Below, one piece after another: positions 8,290 to 14,301 of a stretch of 14,301 nucleotides of DNA. This DNA comes from CAZONU01 sp965370045 (GTDB lineage Bacteria > Planctomycetota > SZUA-567 > JAKLDR01), in NCBI GenBank assembly GCA_965370045.1, contig CBDUSI010000116.1, forward strand, positions 1-14,301. Reading direction: 5' to 3'. The notes below the pieces were generated by a model. The model saw nothing but the letters and a program-made list of their open reading frames with translations. It ran no database searches and had not been told where the DNA came from. Numbering within the stretch: position 1 is the stretch's first letter; the number at the start of each line of letters is the position of its first letter. The translations under genes were made by a program, and so were the position numbers.

Positions 8290-9659
8290 GCGTTAAGGGC
8301 AGGCGCATCCACTTCATGGGGGTTGCCGGCATTGGCATGAGCGCCATCGCCGAGCTAGCCGCCGAGCGCGGCGCGCTGGTCTCCGGCTGCGACCTGGAGG
8401 CCAACGAGAACAGCCAGCGGCTGAGCGCCGCGGGGATCGGTTTCGTGCTGGGCCACAGTCCCGGGCACCTGGCGGATAAGCCCGACCTCATAGTCTTTTC
8501 CTCGGCGATACCCGTGGACAACCCCGAGCTGGCCGCCGCGCGCGCCGCGGGGATAGAGACGATCTCCCGCAGCAACATGCTGGCCCGGCTGATGGATGAC
8601 CGCCGCAGCATCGGCGTGGCCGGCACCCACGGCAAGACCACCACCACCTGGCTGGCCGCCAAGCTGCTCCTGGATGCCGGGCTCGATCCGGTGGTGATGG
8701 TCGGGGGAGTGGTGCCGGAGCTAGGTTCCAACTTCCGCCCGGGCCGGGGAGAGTGGTTCGTTACCGAGGTAGACGAGAGCGACGGGCTGCTGCTGGAGAT
8801 CCGCCCCGAGGTCTCGCTGCTGCTGAACATCGACCGCGATCACCTGGAGCACTACGGGAGCATGAAGGAGATCGAGAAGGTCTTCGCCGAGTACGCGGCC
8901 AACACCCGCCCTGACGGCTGCATCATCGGCTGCGGCGACGACGCCCGCGTGAAGCGGGCGATTGCCGCCGCGGACCGGGAGGCGCTGACCTACGGTCTGG
9001 GCGAGGGCGGCGGGGTGCGCGGCTTCAACGTGCGCCTGGACGGGACGGGCTCGACCTTCGACGCCTTCGTCGGCGACCGGGAACTCCGCGACCTGCGCCT
9101 CACGCTGCTCGGGGAGCACAACGTCCTCAACGCCCTGGCGGTGGTGGCGCTGGCCGAGCGCCTGGGAATCGAGGAGGAGCCGCTCCGGCGCGCGCTGTCC
9201 GGGGCCGGCTCGGTCAAGCGGCGCATGGAGAAGAAGGGCGAGGCCGGGGGGGTGTCGGTCTACGACGACTACGGGCACCACCCCACGGAGGTCGAGGCCA
9301 CGCTGAAGGCCGCCAAGCTGCTGGTGACCGGCAAGGGCCGGCTGGTGGTCGTCTTCCAGCCGCACCGCTACTCGCGCACCAAGCACCTCCGCAAGGAGTT
9401 CGGGCGCTGCTTCGGCGACGCCGATCACCTGGTCATAACCAGCATCTACTCGGCCAACGAGCTCCCCATCGAGGGGGTCAGCGCCGCCCAGATCGTGGAG
9501 GAAGTGTCCAGGAGCGGGCATCCCAGTGTGCAGTACATCCCGGCCTGGAAGAGCATCGTGCCGCATCTCCTTTCCGTAGTGGGGCCTGGGGACGTAGTAC
9601 TGCTCCTGGGCGCGGGTGACGTGTGGAAACTTCATGATGAGCTTCTCGAGCGAATTTGA
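8286..9659 (+). CDS. murC: UDP-N-acetylmuramate--L-alanine ligase
   Basis: MurC is the first Mur ligase and adds L-Ala to UDP-MurNAc with ATP in the cytoplasm. The 457 residues begin with a nucleotide-binding fold FMGVAGIGMSAIAEL (10-24). Then come the ATP loop GTHGKTTTTW (113-122), EVDESDG (161-167), NIDRDHLEHYGS (181-192), GEHNVLNALA (276-285), DDYGHHPTEVEA (327-338), FQPHRYSRT (357-365) and LGAGDVW (441-447), all MurC-specific or shared Mur-ligase motifs. The GTG start overlaps the murG stop by four bases (GTGA) and is preceded by GGGAGGG at 8272-8278, well spaced. The protein is slightly shorter than E. coli MurC (491) but complete at both ends. Confidence 0.96.
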   Translation: MSVKGRRIHFMGVAGIGMSAIAELAAERGALVSGCDLEANENSQRLSAAGIGFVLGHSPGHLADKPDLIVFSSAIPVDNPELAAARAAGIETISRSNMLARLMDDRRSIGVAGTHGKTTTTWLAAKLLLDAGLDPVVMVGGVVPELGSNFRPGRGEWFVTEVDESDGLLLEIRPEVSLLLNIDRDHLEHYGSMKEIEKVFAEYAANTRPDGCIIGCGDDARVKRAIAAADREALTYGLGEGGGVRGFNVRLDGTGSTFDAFVGDRELRDLRLTLLGEHNVLNALAVVALAERLGIEEEPLRRALSGAGSVKRRMEKKGEAGGVSVYDDYGHHPTEVEATLKAAKLLVTGKGRLVVVFQPHRYSRTKHLRKEFGRCFGDADHLVITSIYSANELPIEGVSAAQIVEEVSRSGHPSVQYIPAWKSIVPHLLSVVGPGDVVLLLGAGDVWKLHDELLERI

Positions 9660-10521
9660 CGATATATTAGAGATAGGTTTCGTGCTCGCCGGGGCCACCA
9701 CCGTGGGCATCGGCGGGCCGGCCCGCATGCTGGCTCGGCCGCGTTCGCGCGCCGAGCTGGCGCGGCTGTTGTCGCGGGCGGCCGAGGATGACCTCCGCGT
9801 CCGGATGCTGGGCGCGGGCAGCAACATCCTGGTCGCCGACGAGGGAGTGGATTGTCTTGTGGTGAAGCTGGCCGGTAGAGAGTTCGCGTCGCTGGAGCAC
9901 CTGCCCGGAGCGCTGGGCTGCGGTGCGGGGCTGATGCTCCCGAGGCTGGTCCGCGAGGCGGCCTCGGCGGGCCTCTCCGGCCTGGAGGGTTTGGCCGGGA
10001 TTCCCGGCACGGTGGGCGGGGCGCTGATAGGCAACGCCGGAGGGCGTTACGGGTCCATCGGCGACCTCGTCGAAGAGGTGCAAGCCCTGGACCTCGGCGG
10101 TCGCGAGCTGACCGTGGCACGCGAGCAGGCCGGCTTCGGCTACCGCACGTCGGACCTGAAGGGCCTGGTGCTGACCGGGTGCCGGCTGCGGCTCACCGCC
10201 GAGGAGCCCGCGCTGGTCGCCGAGCGCACCCGCCAGGTGCTCGCCGAGAAGCGCGCCTCCCAGCCGCTCAAGGCCGCGTCGGCCGGCTGCGTCTTCAGGA
10301 ACCCGGAGGGCGGGACGCCGGCCGGACAGCTCATAGAGGAGCTGGGCTTCAAGGGCCGGCGGGTGGGCGGCGCGGCGGTGAGCGAGCTTCACGCCAACTA
10401 CATCGTGAACCACGGCGGCGCGAGCTGCAGCGAGGTGCTTGAGCTGATAGACGAGATTCGCGAGGCCGCCGCCCGGGAGCACGGCGTCGGGCTCGAACTC
10501 GAAGTCGAGATCTGGAGCTAG
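9634..10521 (+). CDS. murB: UDP-N-acetylenolpyruvoylglucosamine reductase
   Basis: MurB is a cytoplasmic FAD enzyme that uses NADPH to reduce UDP-GlcNAc-enolpyruvate to UDP-MurNAc, the substrate of MurC. From ATG 9634 it has 295 residues: TTVGIGGPA (22-30), FAD-binding LGAGSNILVADEGVD (59-73), GLEGLAGIPGTVGGALIGNAG (117-137, shown only in outline), FGYRTS (168-173, conserved Arg171), AGCVFRNP (217-224) and a C-terminal Glu-rich strand LELEVEIWS. The shortness and FGYRTS-type loop suggest a type II enzyme. The proton-donor position, usually Ser, is Cys219. The start overlaps murC by 26 bases; ATG 9637 is equally possible, and GTG 9616 is the far in-frame alternative. None has a strong ribosome binding site. 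Confidence 0.94.
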   Translation: MMSFSSEFDDILEIGFVLAGATTVGIGGPARMLARPRSRAELARLLSRAAEDDLRVRMLGAGSNILVADEGVDCLVVKLAGREFASLEHLPGALGCGAGLMLPRLVREAASAGLSGLEGLAGIPGTVGGALIGNAGGRYGSIGDLVEEVQALDLGGRELTVAREQAGFGYRTSDLKGLVLTGCRLRLTAEEPALVAERTRQVLAEKRASQPLKAASAGCVFRNPEGGTPAGQLIEELGFKGRRVGGAAVSELHANYIVNHGGASCSEVLELIDEIREAAAREHGVGLELEVEIWS

Positions 10522-10522
10522 C

Positions 10523-11482
10523 ATGACGGGCAAGCTGCTGCGCGAGAAACTGGTGGGCCGGCCGATAGCCGTGCTGCTCGGCGGCTTCAGCAACGAGCGC
10601 GAGGTGTCGCTGATGTCCGGCGGCGCGGTGGCCGACGCGCTGGAGTCCGCCGGGCATCCGGTGCGCCGCGTGGACGTTAAGCAGAGCTTCGTCTCCGACG
10701 GCAATGAAATCCTGGCCGGGTGCGGCCTGGCCTTTGTCATGCTCCACGGGGAGTTCGGTGAGGACGGGGAGGTCCAGCGCCTGCTGGAAGCCTGGGGGGT
10801 GCCCTGCACCGGCAGCGGCCCGGAGGCCAGCCGCGTGGCCATGGACAAGGTGCAGAGCAAGGACGTCTTCGAGCGCAAGGGCATTACTACTCCTCGGTGG
10901 AAGGACTGCGGGGCGGACGCCGACCCCGGGGAACTGGTCGCCGAGTTCGGGCTGCCGCTGGTGATCAAGCCGGCCGCCTCGGGATCGAGCCTGGGAGTGT
11001 CCATCGTCACGCGTCGGGAGGACGTTGCCGGCGCGCTGGTCGAGGCCGGTCGACACCGCGGCGCGATCCTCGCAGAGGAGTTCATCACCGGTCGCGAGGT
11101 GACCGCGGGAATACTGGGGTCGGAGGCGCTGCCGGTCATTGAGCTGGTGCCCGAGCGCGGTTTCTACGACTACCAGGCCAAGTACAGCGACGATGCCGGC
11201 ACCGAGTACCTGTGTCCCGCGCCGCTGGATGCCCAGGTGGCCCAGGCGGTGCAGGCCGAGGCGCTGGCCGCCCACCGCGCGCTGGGCTGCCGGGGCTTCA
11301 GCCGGGTGGACATGCGCCTCTCGGCTGAGAATCACCCCTACGTGCTGGAAGTCAACACCATCCCGGGCTTCACGAGCCACAGCCTGCTGCCCAAGGCGGC
11401 TGCAGCCCGGGGGATAAGTTTCACTGAGCTGGTAGAGAAGATCGCGGAGATGGCCCTGGCCGGCGATGGGAGGAGCGACTGA
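10523..11482 (+). CDS. ddl: D-alanine--D-alanine ligase
   Basis: Ddl is an ATP-grasp enzyme that makes the D-Ala-D-Ala dipeptide consumed by MurF. The 319 residues show GGFSNEREVSLMSG (20-33, catalytic Glu25), MLHGEFGEDGEVQ (73-85), CTGSGPEASRVAMDK (95-109), IKPAASGSSLGVS (148-160, Ser155), EEFITGREVTAGIL (185-198), FYDYQAKYSDDAG (214-226, Tyr221), GFSRVDM (258-264) and LEVNTIPGFTSHSLLPKAA (275-293). Tyr221 in AKY corresponds to the Tyr of D-Ala-D-Ala ligases (Tyr216 in E. coli DdlB), which argues against a VanA-type D-lactate enzyme. The ATG follows the murB stop by one base, with GGAG at 10514-10517 as ribosome binding site. Confidence 0.95.
   Translation: MTGKLLREKLVGRPIAVLLGGFSNEREVSLMSGGAVADALESAGHPVRRVDVKQSFVSDGNEILAGCGLAFVMLHGEFGEDGEVQRLLEAWGVPCTGSGPEASRVAMDKVQSKDVFERKGITTPRWKDCGADADPGELVAEFGLPLVIKPAASGSSLGVSIVTRREDVAGALVEAGRHRGAILAEEFITGREVTAGILGSEALPVIELVPERGFYDYQAKYSDDAGTEYLCPAPLDAQVAQAVQAEALAAHRALGCRGFSRVDMRLSAENHPYVLEVNTIPGFTSHSLLPKAAAARGISFTELVEKIAEMALAGDGRSD
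11468..11475 (+). promoter_or_regulatory. Strong ribosome binding site of ftsQ
   Basis: GGGAGGAG within the last codons of ddl is the best match to the anti-Shine-Dalgarno sequence in the cluster. Its 8-base spacing to ATG 11484 selects that codon over the in-frame ATG at 11466, which lies upstream of the site. Confidence 0.7.
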
Positions 11483-11483
11483 A

Positions 11484-12401
11484 ATGGCTTCTCGATTGAA
11501 GAAGAAGTCCGGCGGATCGGGCGCGGTGCGACGCGCGTCCGCGGCCACCGGGCAAGGCGTGAGGTGGATGGGGAAGGTGGCCGGCGTGCCGCTTCTGGCC
11601 GCGGTCGTCTACGTGGCCGGGGTGTGGTGCCTCTGGCAATACTCCGCGCGCGAGGCCCTCCCGCCCACGGATCCCCAGACCGACGCGGCAGACTGCCCCT
11701 GGCTGGCGCCGCGCGACGTGGCCGAGATCAACAGCGCGGTGCGTTTCAGCGGCAGTGCCTCGTTGTACGACCGGGACATCTGCCGCCAGGTGGCCGCCCG
11801 CTACGTGGACAACGCCTGGGTGGAAGAGGTGGTGTCCGTCCGCCGGCAGTTCCCCGACCGGGTGGTGGTGGACCTGGCCATCCGCCAGCCGTTCGCATAC
11901 GTGCGGCGCGGCGGCCGGTACTACCTGGTCGACCGCCGGGGCTGCCGGTTGCCGGTGAAGCCGGCCGCGCGCCCGGACCGCGGCCATCCGACGATCAAAG
12001 GCATCCGCACACGTGCGCCCAGCCCCGGCGAACTCTGGAAGGGCCGGCCGCTGATCGACTCGTTGCGCCTGGCCGAAACGCTGGGCGGCGTGCTCAAAGG
12101 CCGCGGCCCGGGCCTGCGCCTCAGCTCGGTGGAGGTCACCCAGGCGCAGGGCTCCTTCGACAAGCTGCCGCAACTGGTGGCCCGCACGGAGTCCGGGATG
12201 ATCGTCGACTGGGGCAGCTACAGTGACTCGACGACCTACCTCTATCCCTCGGTAGAGGAGAAGTGCCGGGAGGTGGAGAAGGTCCTGGACGGGGTGGGCG
12301 AGCCGGCCGCAATCGAGTCGATAATGGTCCGCTACAAGGGGCACAGTCTGCGCATAAGGTCAGACTGGTCGAGGGCCGGCGGCGCCGGCGCGGGCCGCTA
12401 G
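11484..12401 (+). CDS. ftsQ: FtsQ-like cell-division protein (bitopic, POTRA-containing)
   Basis: This is a bitopic membrane protein of 305 residues. The basic cytoplasmic N-terminus (RLKKK, VRR) precedes one membrane helix (about 34-53). The periplasmic part has a POTRA-like region (about 75-135) and then the segment WVEEVVSVRRQFPDRVVVDL (112-131) followed by RQPFAYV (134-140) and YYLVDRRGCRLP (146-157). This pattern, a sharp W-V-x-x-V-R-R-x-F-P strand and later a YLVD-x-x-G-x-x-LP strand, is typical of FtsQ/DivIB. FtsQ links the early division ring to FtsL, FtsB, FtsW and FtsI. The family is poorly conserved, so the assignment rests on topology, these motifs and its place directly after ddl. 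The form resembles planctomycete FtsQ proteins as I remember them. The ATG lies one base after the ddl stop. Confidence 0.85.
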   Translation: MASRLKKKSGGSGAVRRASAATGQGVRWMGKVAGVPLLAAVVYVAGVWCLWQYSAREALPPTDPQTDAADCPWLAPRDVAEINSAVRFSGSASLYDRDICRQVAARYVDNAWVEEVVSVRRQFPDRVVVDLAIRQPFAYVRRGGRYYLVDRRGCRLPVKPAARPDRGHPTIKGIRTRAPSPGELWKGRPLIDSLRLAETLGGVLKGRGPGLRLSSVEVTQAQGSFDKLPQLVARTESGMIVDWGSYSDSTTYLYPSVEEKCREVEKVLDGVGEPAAIESIMVRYKGHSLRIRSDWSRAGGAGAGR

Positions 12402-12414
12402 CAGTCCGTTGACA

Positions 12415-13056
12415 ATGAACGCCGGCGAAGAGCCCGTCCCGAGCGCCGCGCCGGGGCCCGGGCTGCTGGCCGCTTCGGTCGGCGCGCTCCTTCTGCCCGT
12501 GCTGCTGGCCGCGCTCTTCGCGTCCCTGCCGGGCATCGCCCGCATCTATGTGCTCAAGCTGCCGCTGCCCCTCCTGGCCGTCGAGTGCGCGCTGCTGTTC
12601 GGAGTCCTGGTGCTGCCGCTCTTCGCGGCGCCCCCGGCCGACCGCGTCAATCCCGGGCTGACCGGTCTGCTGCGTGGAGGGCTGCTGGCTCTTACTGCTC
12701 TGCCGTTCGTGCTGGTCGCGCGGGTAGTCGCGCCGGTGCCGCTGGGCGCTGTCCTGACGTGCTGCCTGCTGGTGGGCGTCACCGGCGCGGGGGCCGGGGC
12801 GACAGCCGCGGCCTTCCGATCGAGGGGCTTGGCCGCCGCGATCACGCTCATGTCCCTGCCGGCACTGCTGGGCTTTCTGGCGACGGACGTCTATCCGCGG
12901 CTGGAGTGGCTGACCGGGCTTTCTCCCTTCTACGCGGCGCACAGCGCCATGACCGGCTCGGGCGGGTGGTGGCCGGGATTCCTGCCCGGTCTGGCCCTGC
13001 TGGCGGTGGGCTTCGCGGTCCGGGGCCGGGGCAGTCCCGGCCTCAAAAGGGCTTGA
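12415..13056 (+). CDS. Six-helix integral membrane protein, unknown function (weak ABC-2 permease resemblance)
   Basis: I do not recognise this 213-residue protein. A short Pro-rich, acidic N-terminus is followed by six hydrophobic segments (about 17-39, 50-71, 87-106, 109-133, 138-158, 186-204) and a basic end (RGRGSPGLKRA), predicting an inner-membrane protein. The segment between the last two helices, with LSPFYAAHSAM (169-179), and the six-helix count recall membrane subunits of ABC-2-type transporters, but no ATPase gene is adjacent and the resemblance is weak. It begins 13 bases after the ftsQ stop and probably belongs to the same transcript, in the place where ftsA normally lies. No clear ribosome binding site precedes ATG 12415; an in-frame TTG lies at 12409. 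Its 3' end overlaps the convergent peptidase gene by 14 bases. Confidence 0.75.
   Translation: MNAGEEPVPSAAPGPGLLAASVGALLLPVLLAALFASLPGIARIYVLKLPLPLLAVECALLFGVLVLPLFAAPPADRVNPGLTGLLRGGLLALTALPFVLVARVVAPVPLGAVLTCCLLVGVTGAGAGATAAAFRSRGLAAAITLMSLPALLGFLATDVYPRLEWLTGLSPFYAAHSAMTGSGGWWPGFLPGLALLAVGFAVRGRGSPGLKRA
13022..13044. terminator. GC-rich hairpin between convergent genes, possible terminator
   Basis: GGCCGGG (13024-13030) and CCCGGCC (13036-13042) pair perfectly around a 5-base loop. Two more pairs outside (one G-U on the + strand RNA) give a 9-pair stem. It lies in the last codons of the membrane-protein gene and reaches the stop codon of the convergent peptidase gene, the only place in the window where two transcripts meet. 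Neither strand has a T run after it, so intrinsic termination is uncertain. Confidence 0.35.
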
Positions 13057-14095
13057 AGTTCGGCCTGGCCGGCAGGCGCAGGACGAACTCGGCCAGAAGC
13101 CGCGCCACGTCCCGGAGGTCCTTGAGCGAGATCACCTCCGAGGGGCTGTGCACGTAGCGGCAAGGTATGGAAAGCACGCCGGTGGCCACCCCCGGGCCCA
13201 CCGAGGCGATGGCGTCCCCGTCGGTGCCCGTGGAGCCCGGTTCGGCCGCGAACTGGATCGGAATCCTCTTGGCCTTGGCGGCGGCCTCCAGCATCCTGTT
13301 CACCTTGCGGTTGGCGGTCAGGCTCAGGCTGATGGTCGGACCGGCGTCCAGGTCGATGTTACCGGCCAGCTGGGTGATGGTCTTGGGATAGTCGCGCGCG
13401 GGGACCACGTCCACGGCGATGGCCGCCTGGGGTTCGAGCCGGAAAGTGCTGACCGTGGCCCCGCGGAACCTGCCGCCTTCCTCCTGCACGTTGCTCAGCG
13501 CGCAGACGGCCACCTTGGGCTTGCGGCGGTCGGCCTTGATGAGGCGCATGGCCTCCAGGATCGCGACCACCCCGGCGCGGTCGTCGAAGCCCCGGCCGGC
13601 GACCCGGCCGCCGCTCAGGCGCTCATAAGTGCAGGCCGGCGTGACCATGTCGCCGGCGGTGACCAGCTTGGCGGCCGCGGCGCGGTTGGCCGCGCCGATG
13701 TCCAGGTAGAGGTCCTTGACGGTAATCTCCGCTTTGGGGGCTGCGCCGGACAAGCGGCCGATCACGGCGGGCACCGTCCCCCCGGCGGTGTGGATAGTCA
13801 TTCGCTGACCGACCAGCGCGTCCGGGCGGCAGCCGCCCATCAGGTTGACCAGCACGAAGCCCCTGTCGTCGATGTTGCTGACCATCAGGCCGATCTCGTC
13901 GATGTGCGCGGCGAGCAGCACCCGCGTGGGGGCCTTGGCGTTGACGACGCCCAGGACGTCGCCGTAGATGTCGGTCTCGACCCGGTCGCAGGTCTTGCGG
14001 AGCTCACGCAGGACGAACTTCTGCCCGGCGTCTTCGAGGGTCCCCGGCGTGGGCAGGGCGATCAGCTTCTCGAGCAGCTTTTCCAGGTTGGTCAT
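13043..14095 (-). CDS. M42-family metallo-aminopeptidase (glutamyl/deblocking aminopeptidase type)
   Basis: M42 enzymes are cytosolic dinuclear metal aminopeptidases that usually assemble into large tetrahedral complexes and trim short peptides. The 350 residues carry the full set of expected ligands: AAHIDEIGLMV (62-72, His64, Asp66), GRGFDDRAGVVAILEAM (167-183, Asp171/172), VQEEGGRFRGA (203-213, catalytic Glu205 and metal Glu206), AVDVVPARDYP (227-237, Asp229), STGTDGDAIAS (288-298) and YVHSPSEVISLKDL (314-327, His316). The Glu-Glu region reads EEGGRFRGA instead of the commoner EEVGLRGA, a small insertion. The ATG is preceded by AGGGAG nine bases upstream. It is transcribed toward the cell-wall cluster and overlaps its last gene at the 3' end; no functional tie to cell-wall synthesis is shown. 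Substrate specificity cannot be read from sequence. Confidence 0.93.
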   Translation of the reverse strand: MTNLEKLLEKLIALPTPGTLEDAGQKFVLRELRKTCDRVETDIYGDVLGVVNAKAPTRVLLAAHIDEIGLMVSNIDDRGFVLVNLMGGCRPDALVGQRMTIHTAGGTVPAVIGRLSGAAPKAEITVKDLYLDIGAANRAAAAKLVTAGDMVTPACTYERLSGGRVAGRGFDDRAGVVAILEAMRLIKADRRKPKVAVCALSNVQEEGGRFRGATVSTFRLEPQAAIAVDVVPARDYPKTITQLAGNIDLDAGPTISLSLTANRKVNRMLEAAAKAKRIPIQFAAEPGSTGTDGDAIASVGPGVATGVLSIPCRYVHSPSEVISLKDLRDVARLLAEFVLRLPARPNFKPF

Positions 14096-14134
14096 GGCGC
14101 GATTCTCCCTTCCGCAGTCGGCGATGCGGCGGGT

Positions 14135-14164
14135 ATTCTACAGACCAGCCCCCGCGGGCCGCAA
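14135..14164 (-). promoter_or_regulatory. Candidate sigma-70-like promoter for the M42 peptidase gene
   Basis: On the - strand TTGCGG (14164-14159) lies 18 bases before TAGAAT (14140-14135), close to the -10 consensus but with a poor -35. Transcription would start about 30 bases before the peptidase ATG at 14095. It is one of few AT-containing spots in a very GC-rich region, which is the main support. Confidence 0.35.
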
Positions 14165-14171
14165 GTGGCTC

Positions 14172-14185
14172 GGGGGGGGGGGGGG
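14172..14185. repeat. Homopolymeric tract of 14 G on the + strand
   Basis: Fourteen consecutive G bases lie in the intergenic region between the leftward peptidase gene and the apparent start of a rightward gene, just upstream of the candidate peptidase promoter. Such runs are prone to slippage and to sequencing or assembly error. Confidence 0.9.
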
Positions 14186-14213
14186 CGGTAGTCCGGAGTC
14201 TGGAGGCCACCGC

Positions 14214-14255
14214 CCGCCGATTAAAAGGGTCCGTCACGCGGCCGGGAATCGGCGG
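14214..14255. repeat. Perfect 9-base inverted repeat upstream of the right-edge gene
   Basis: CCGCCGATT (14214-14222) and AATCGGCGG (14247-14255) are exact inverted copies separated by 24 bases. The right arm runs into the GGAGGG ribosome binding site at 14254-14259 of the partial gene starting at 14267. It could fold as an RNA stem near that site or be a DNA-binding palindrome; nothing here decides. Confidence 0.6.
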
Positions 14256-14259
14256 AGGG
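14254..14259 (+). promoter_or_regulatory. Ribosome binding site of the right-edge partial gene
   Basis: GGAGGG stands 7 bases before GTG 14267. Its position is the main reason for proposing a gene start there. Confidence 0.45.
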
Positions 14260-14266
14260 ACGCACC

Positions 14267-14301
14267 GTGCCGATGGCGCGGGCCGGCCCGGAGCGGCGAG
14301 C
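14267..14301 (+). CDS. Possible 5' end of a rightward gene, cut by the window edge
   Basis: GTG 14267, or the in-frame ATG at 14273, opens a frame (VPMARAGPERR) that remains open to the window end. Only eleven full codons are visible, so no product can be named. Support is the well-spaced GGAGGG upstream and the divergent arrangement with the peptidase gene, which leaves an intergenic space of about 170 bases for two promoters. An AT-rich spot at 14221-14226 could be a -10 region, but no matching -35 is seen. Confidence 0.4.
   Translation, partial: MPMARAGPERR

Noticed and set aside
9616..9633. GTG 9616 as murB start
   Set aside because: It would increase the murC overlap to 44 bases and has no ribosome binding site. 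ATG 9634 or 9637 gives a normal MurB N-terminus. This remains a close judgement.
10523..11482. Ddl as a vancomycin-resistance D-Ala-D-Lac ligase
   Set aside because: The residue in the AKY motif is Tyr221, as in ordinary D-Ala-D-Ala ligases, and no van regulatory or vanH/vanX genes are nearby.
14096..14266. tRNA or structured small RNA in the right intergenic region
   Set aside because: No cloverleaf, TTCGA-type arm or rho-independent terminator was seen; only the G run and the one inverted repeat stand out.
1..14301. Mobile element, prophage, CRISPR, defence or toxin-antitoxin system
   Set aside because: No transposase, integrase, spaced direct repeats or related motifs were seen; nearly all the sequence is accounted for by conserved cell-wall genes.

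Overview
The window is a compact, very GC-rich stretch of a bacterial chromosome. It carries most of a classical dcw (division and cell wall) cluster. Ten recognisable genes run head to tail on the + strand from 95 to 12401: ftsI, murE, murF, mraY, ftsW, murG, murC, murB, ddl, ftsQ. Neighbouring genes overlap or lie at most 14 bases apart, many start with GTG, and no internal promoter or terminator is evident, so they probably form one translationally coupled operon whose promoter lies left of the window. All ten reading frames are intact and carry their family's key motifs.

Together the products make and use lipid II. MurB reduces UDP-GlcNAc-enolpyruvate, and MurC, MurE and MurF add amino acids to UDP-MurNAc. 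Ddl supplies the D-Ala-D-Ala that MurF uses. MraY and MurG build lipid I and lipid II at the membrane. FtsW (SEDS glycosyltransferase) with FtsI (class B transpeptidase) polymerise and cross-link septal peptidoglycan, and FtsQ is the divisome scaffold. The DNPR motif of MurE predicts meso-diaminopimelate peptidoglycan. MurA, MurD, FtsL, FtsA and FtsZ are not encoded here.

After ftsQ the usual ftsA-ftsZ pair is absent. Instead comes a small six-helix membrane protein of unknown role (12415-13056). Its 3' end overlaps by 14 bases that of a convergent M42-family metallo-aminopeptidase gene (13043-14095, - strand). A short intergenic region (14096-14266) then holds a 14-base G run, a candidate promoter for the peptidase, and an inverted repeat touching a strong ribosome binding site for a rightward gene cut by the window end.

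Taxon: the loss of ftsA/ftsZ from the cluster end, the style of FtsQ, and the MraY cytoplasmic loop leading into KKNTPTMGG recall Planctomycetota (perhaps a high-GC Phycisphaerae-like lineage) or a related phylum. This is recognition from memory and only moderately secure. I found no mobile element, CRISPR array, RNA gene or defence system. The region is mainly core housekeeping; the unusual parts are the missing ftsA/ftsZ, the uncharacterised membrane gene and the right-hand intergenic region.
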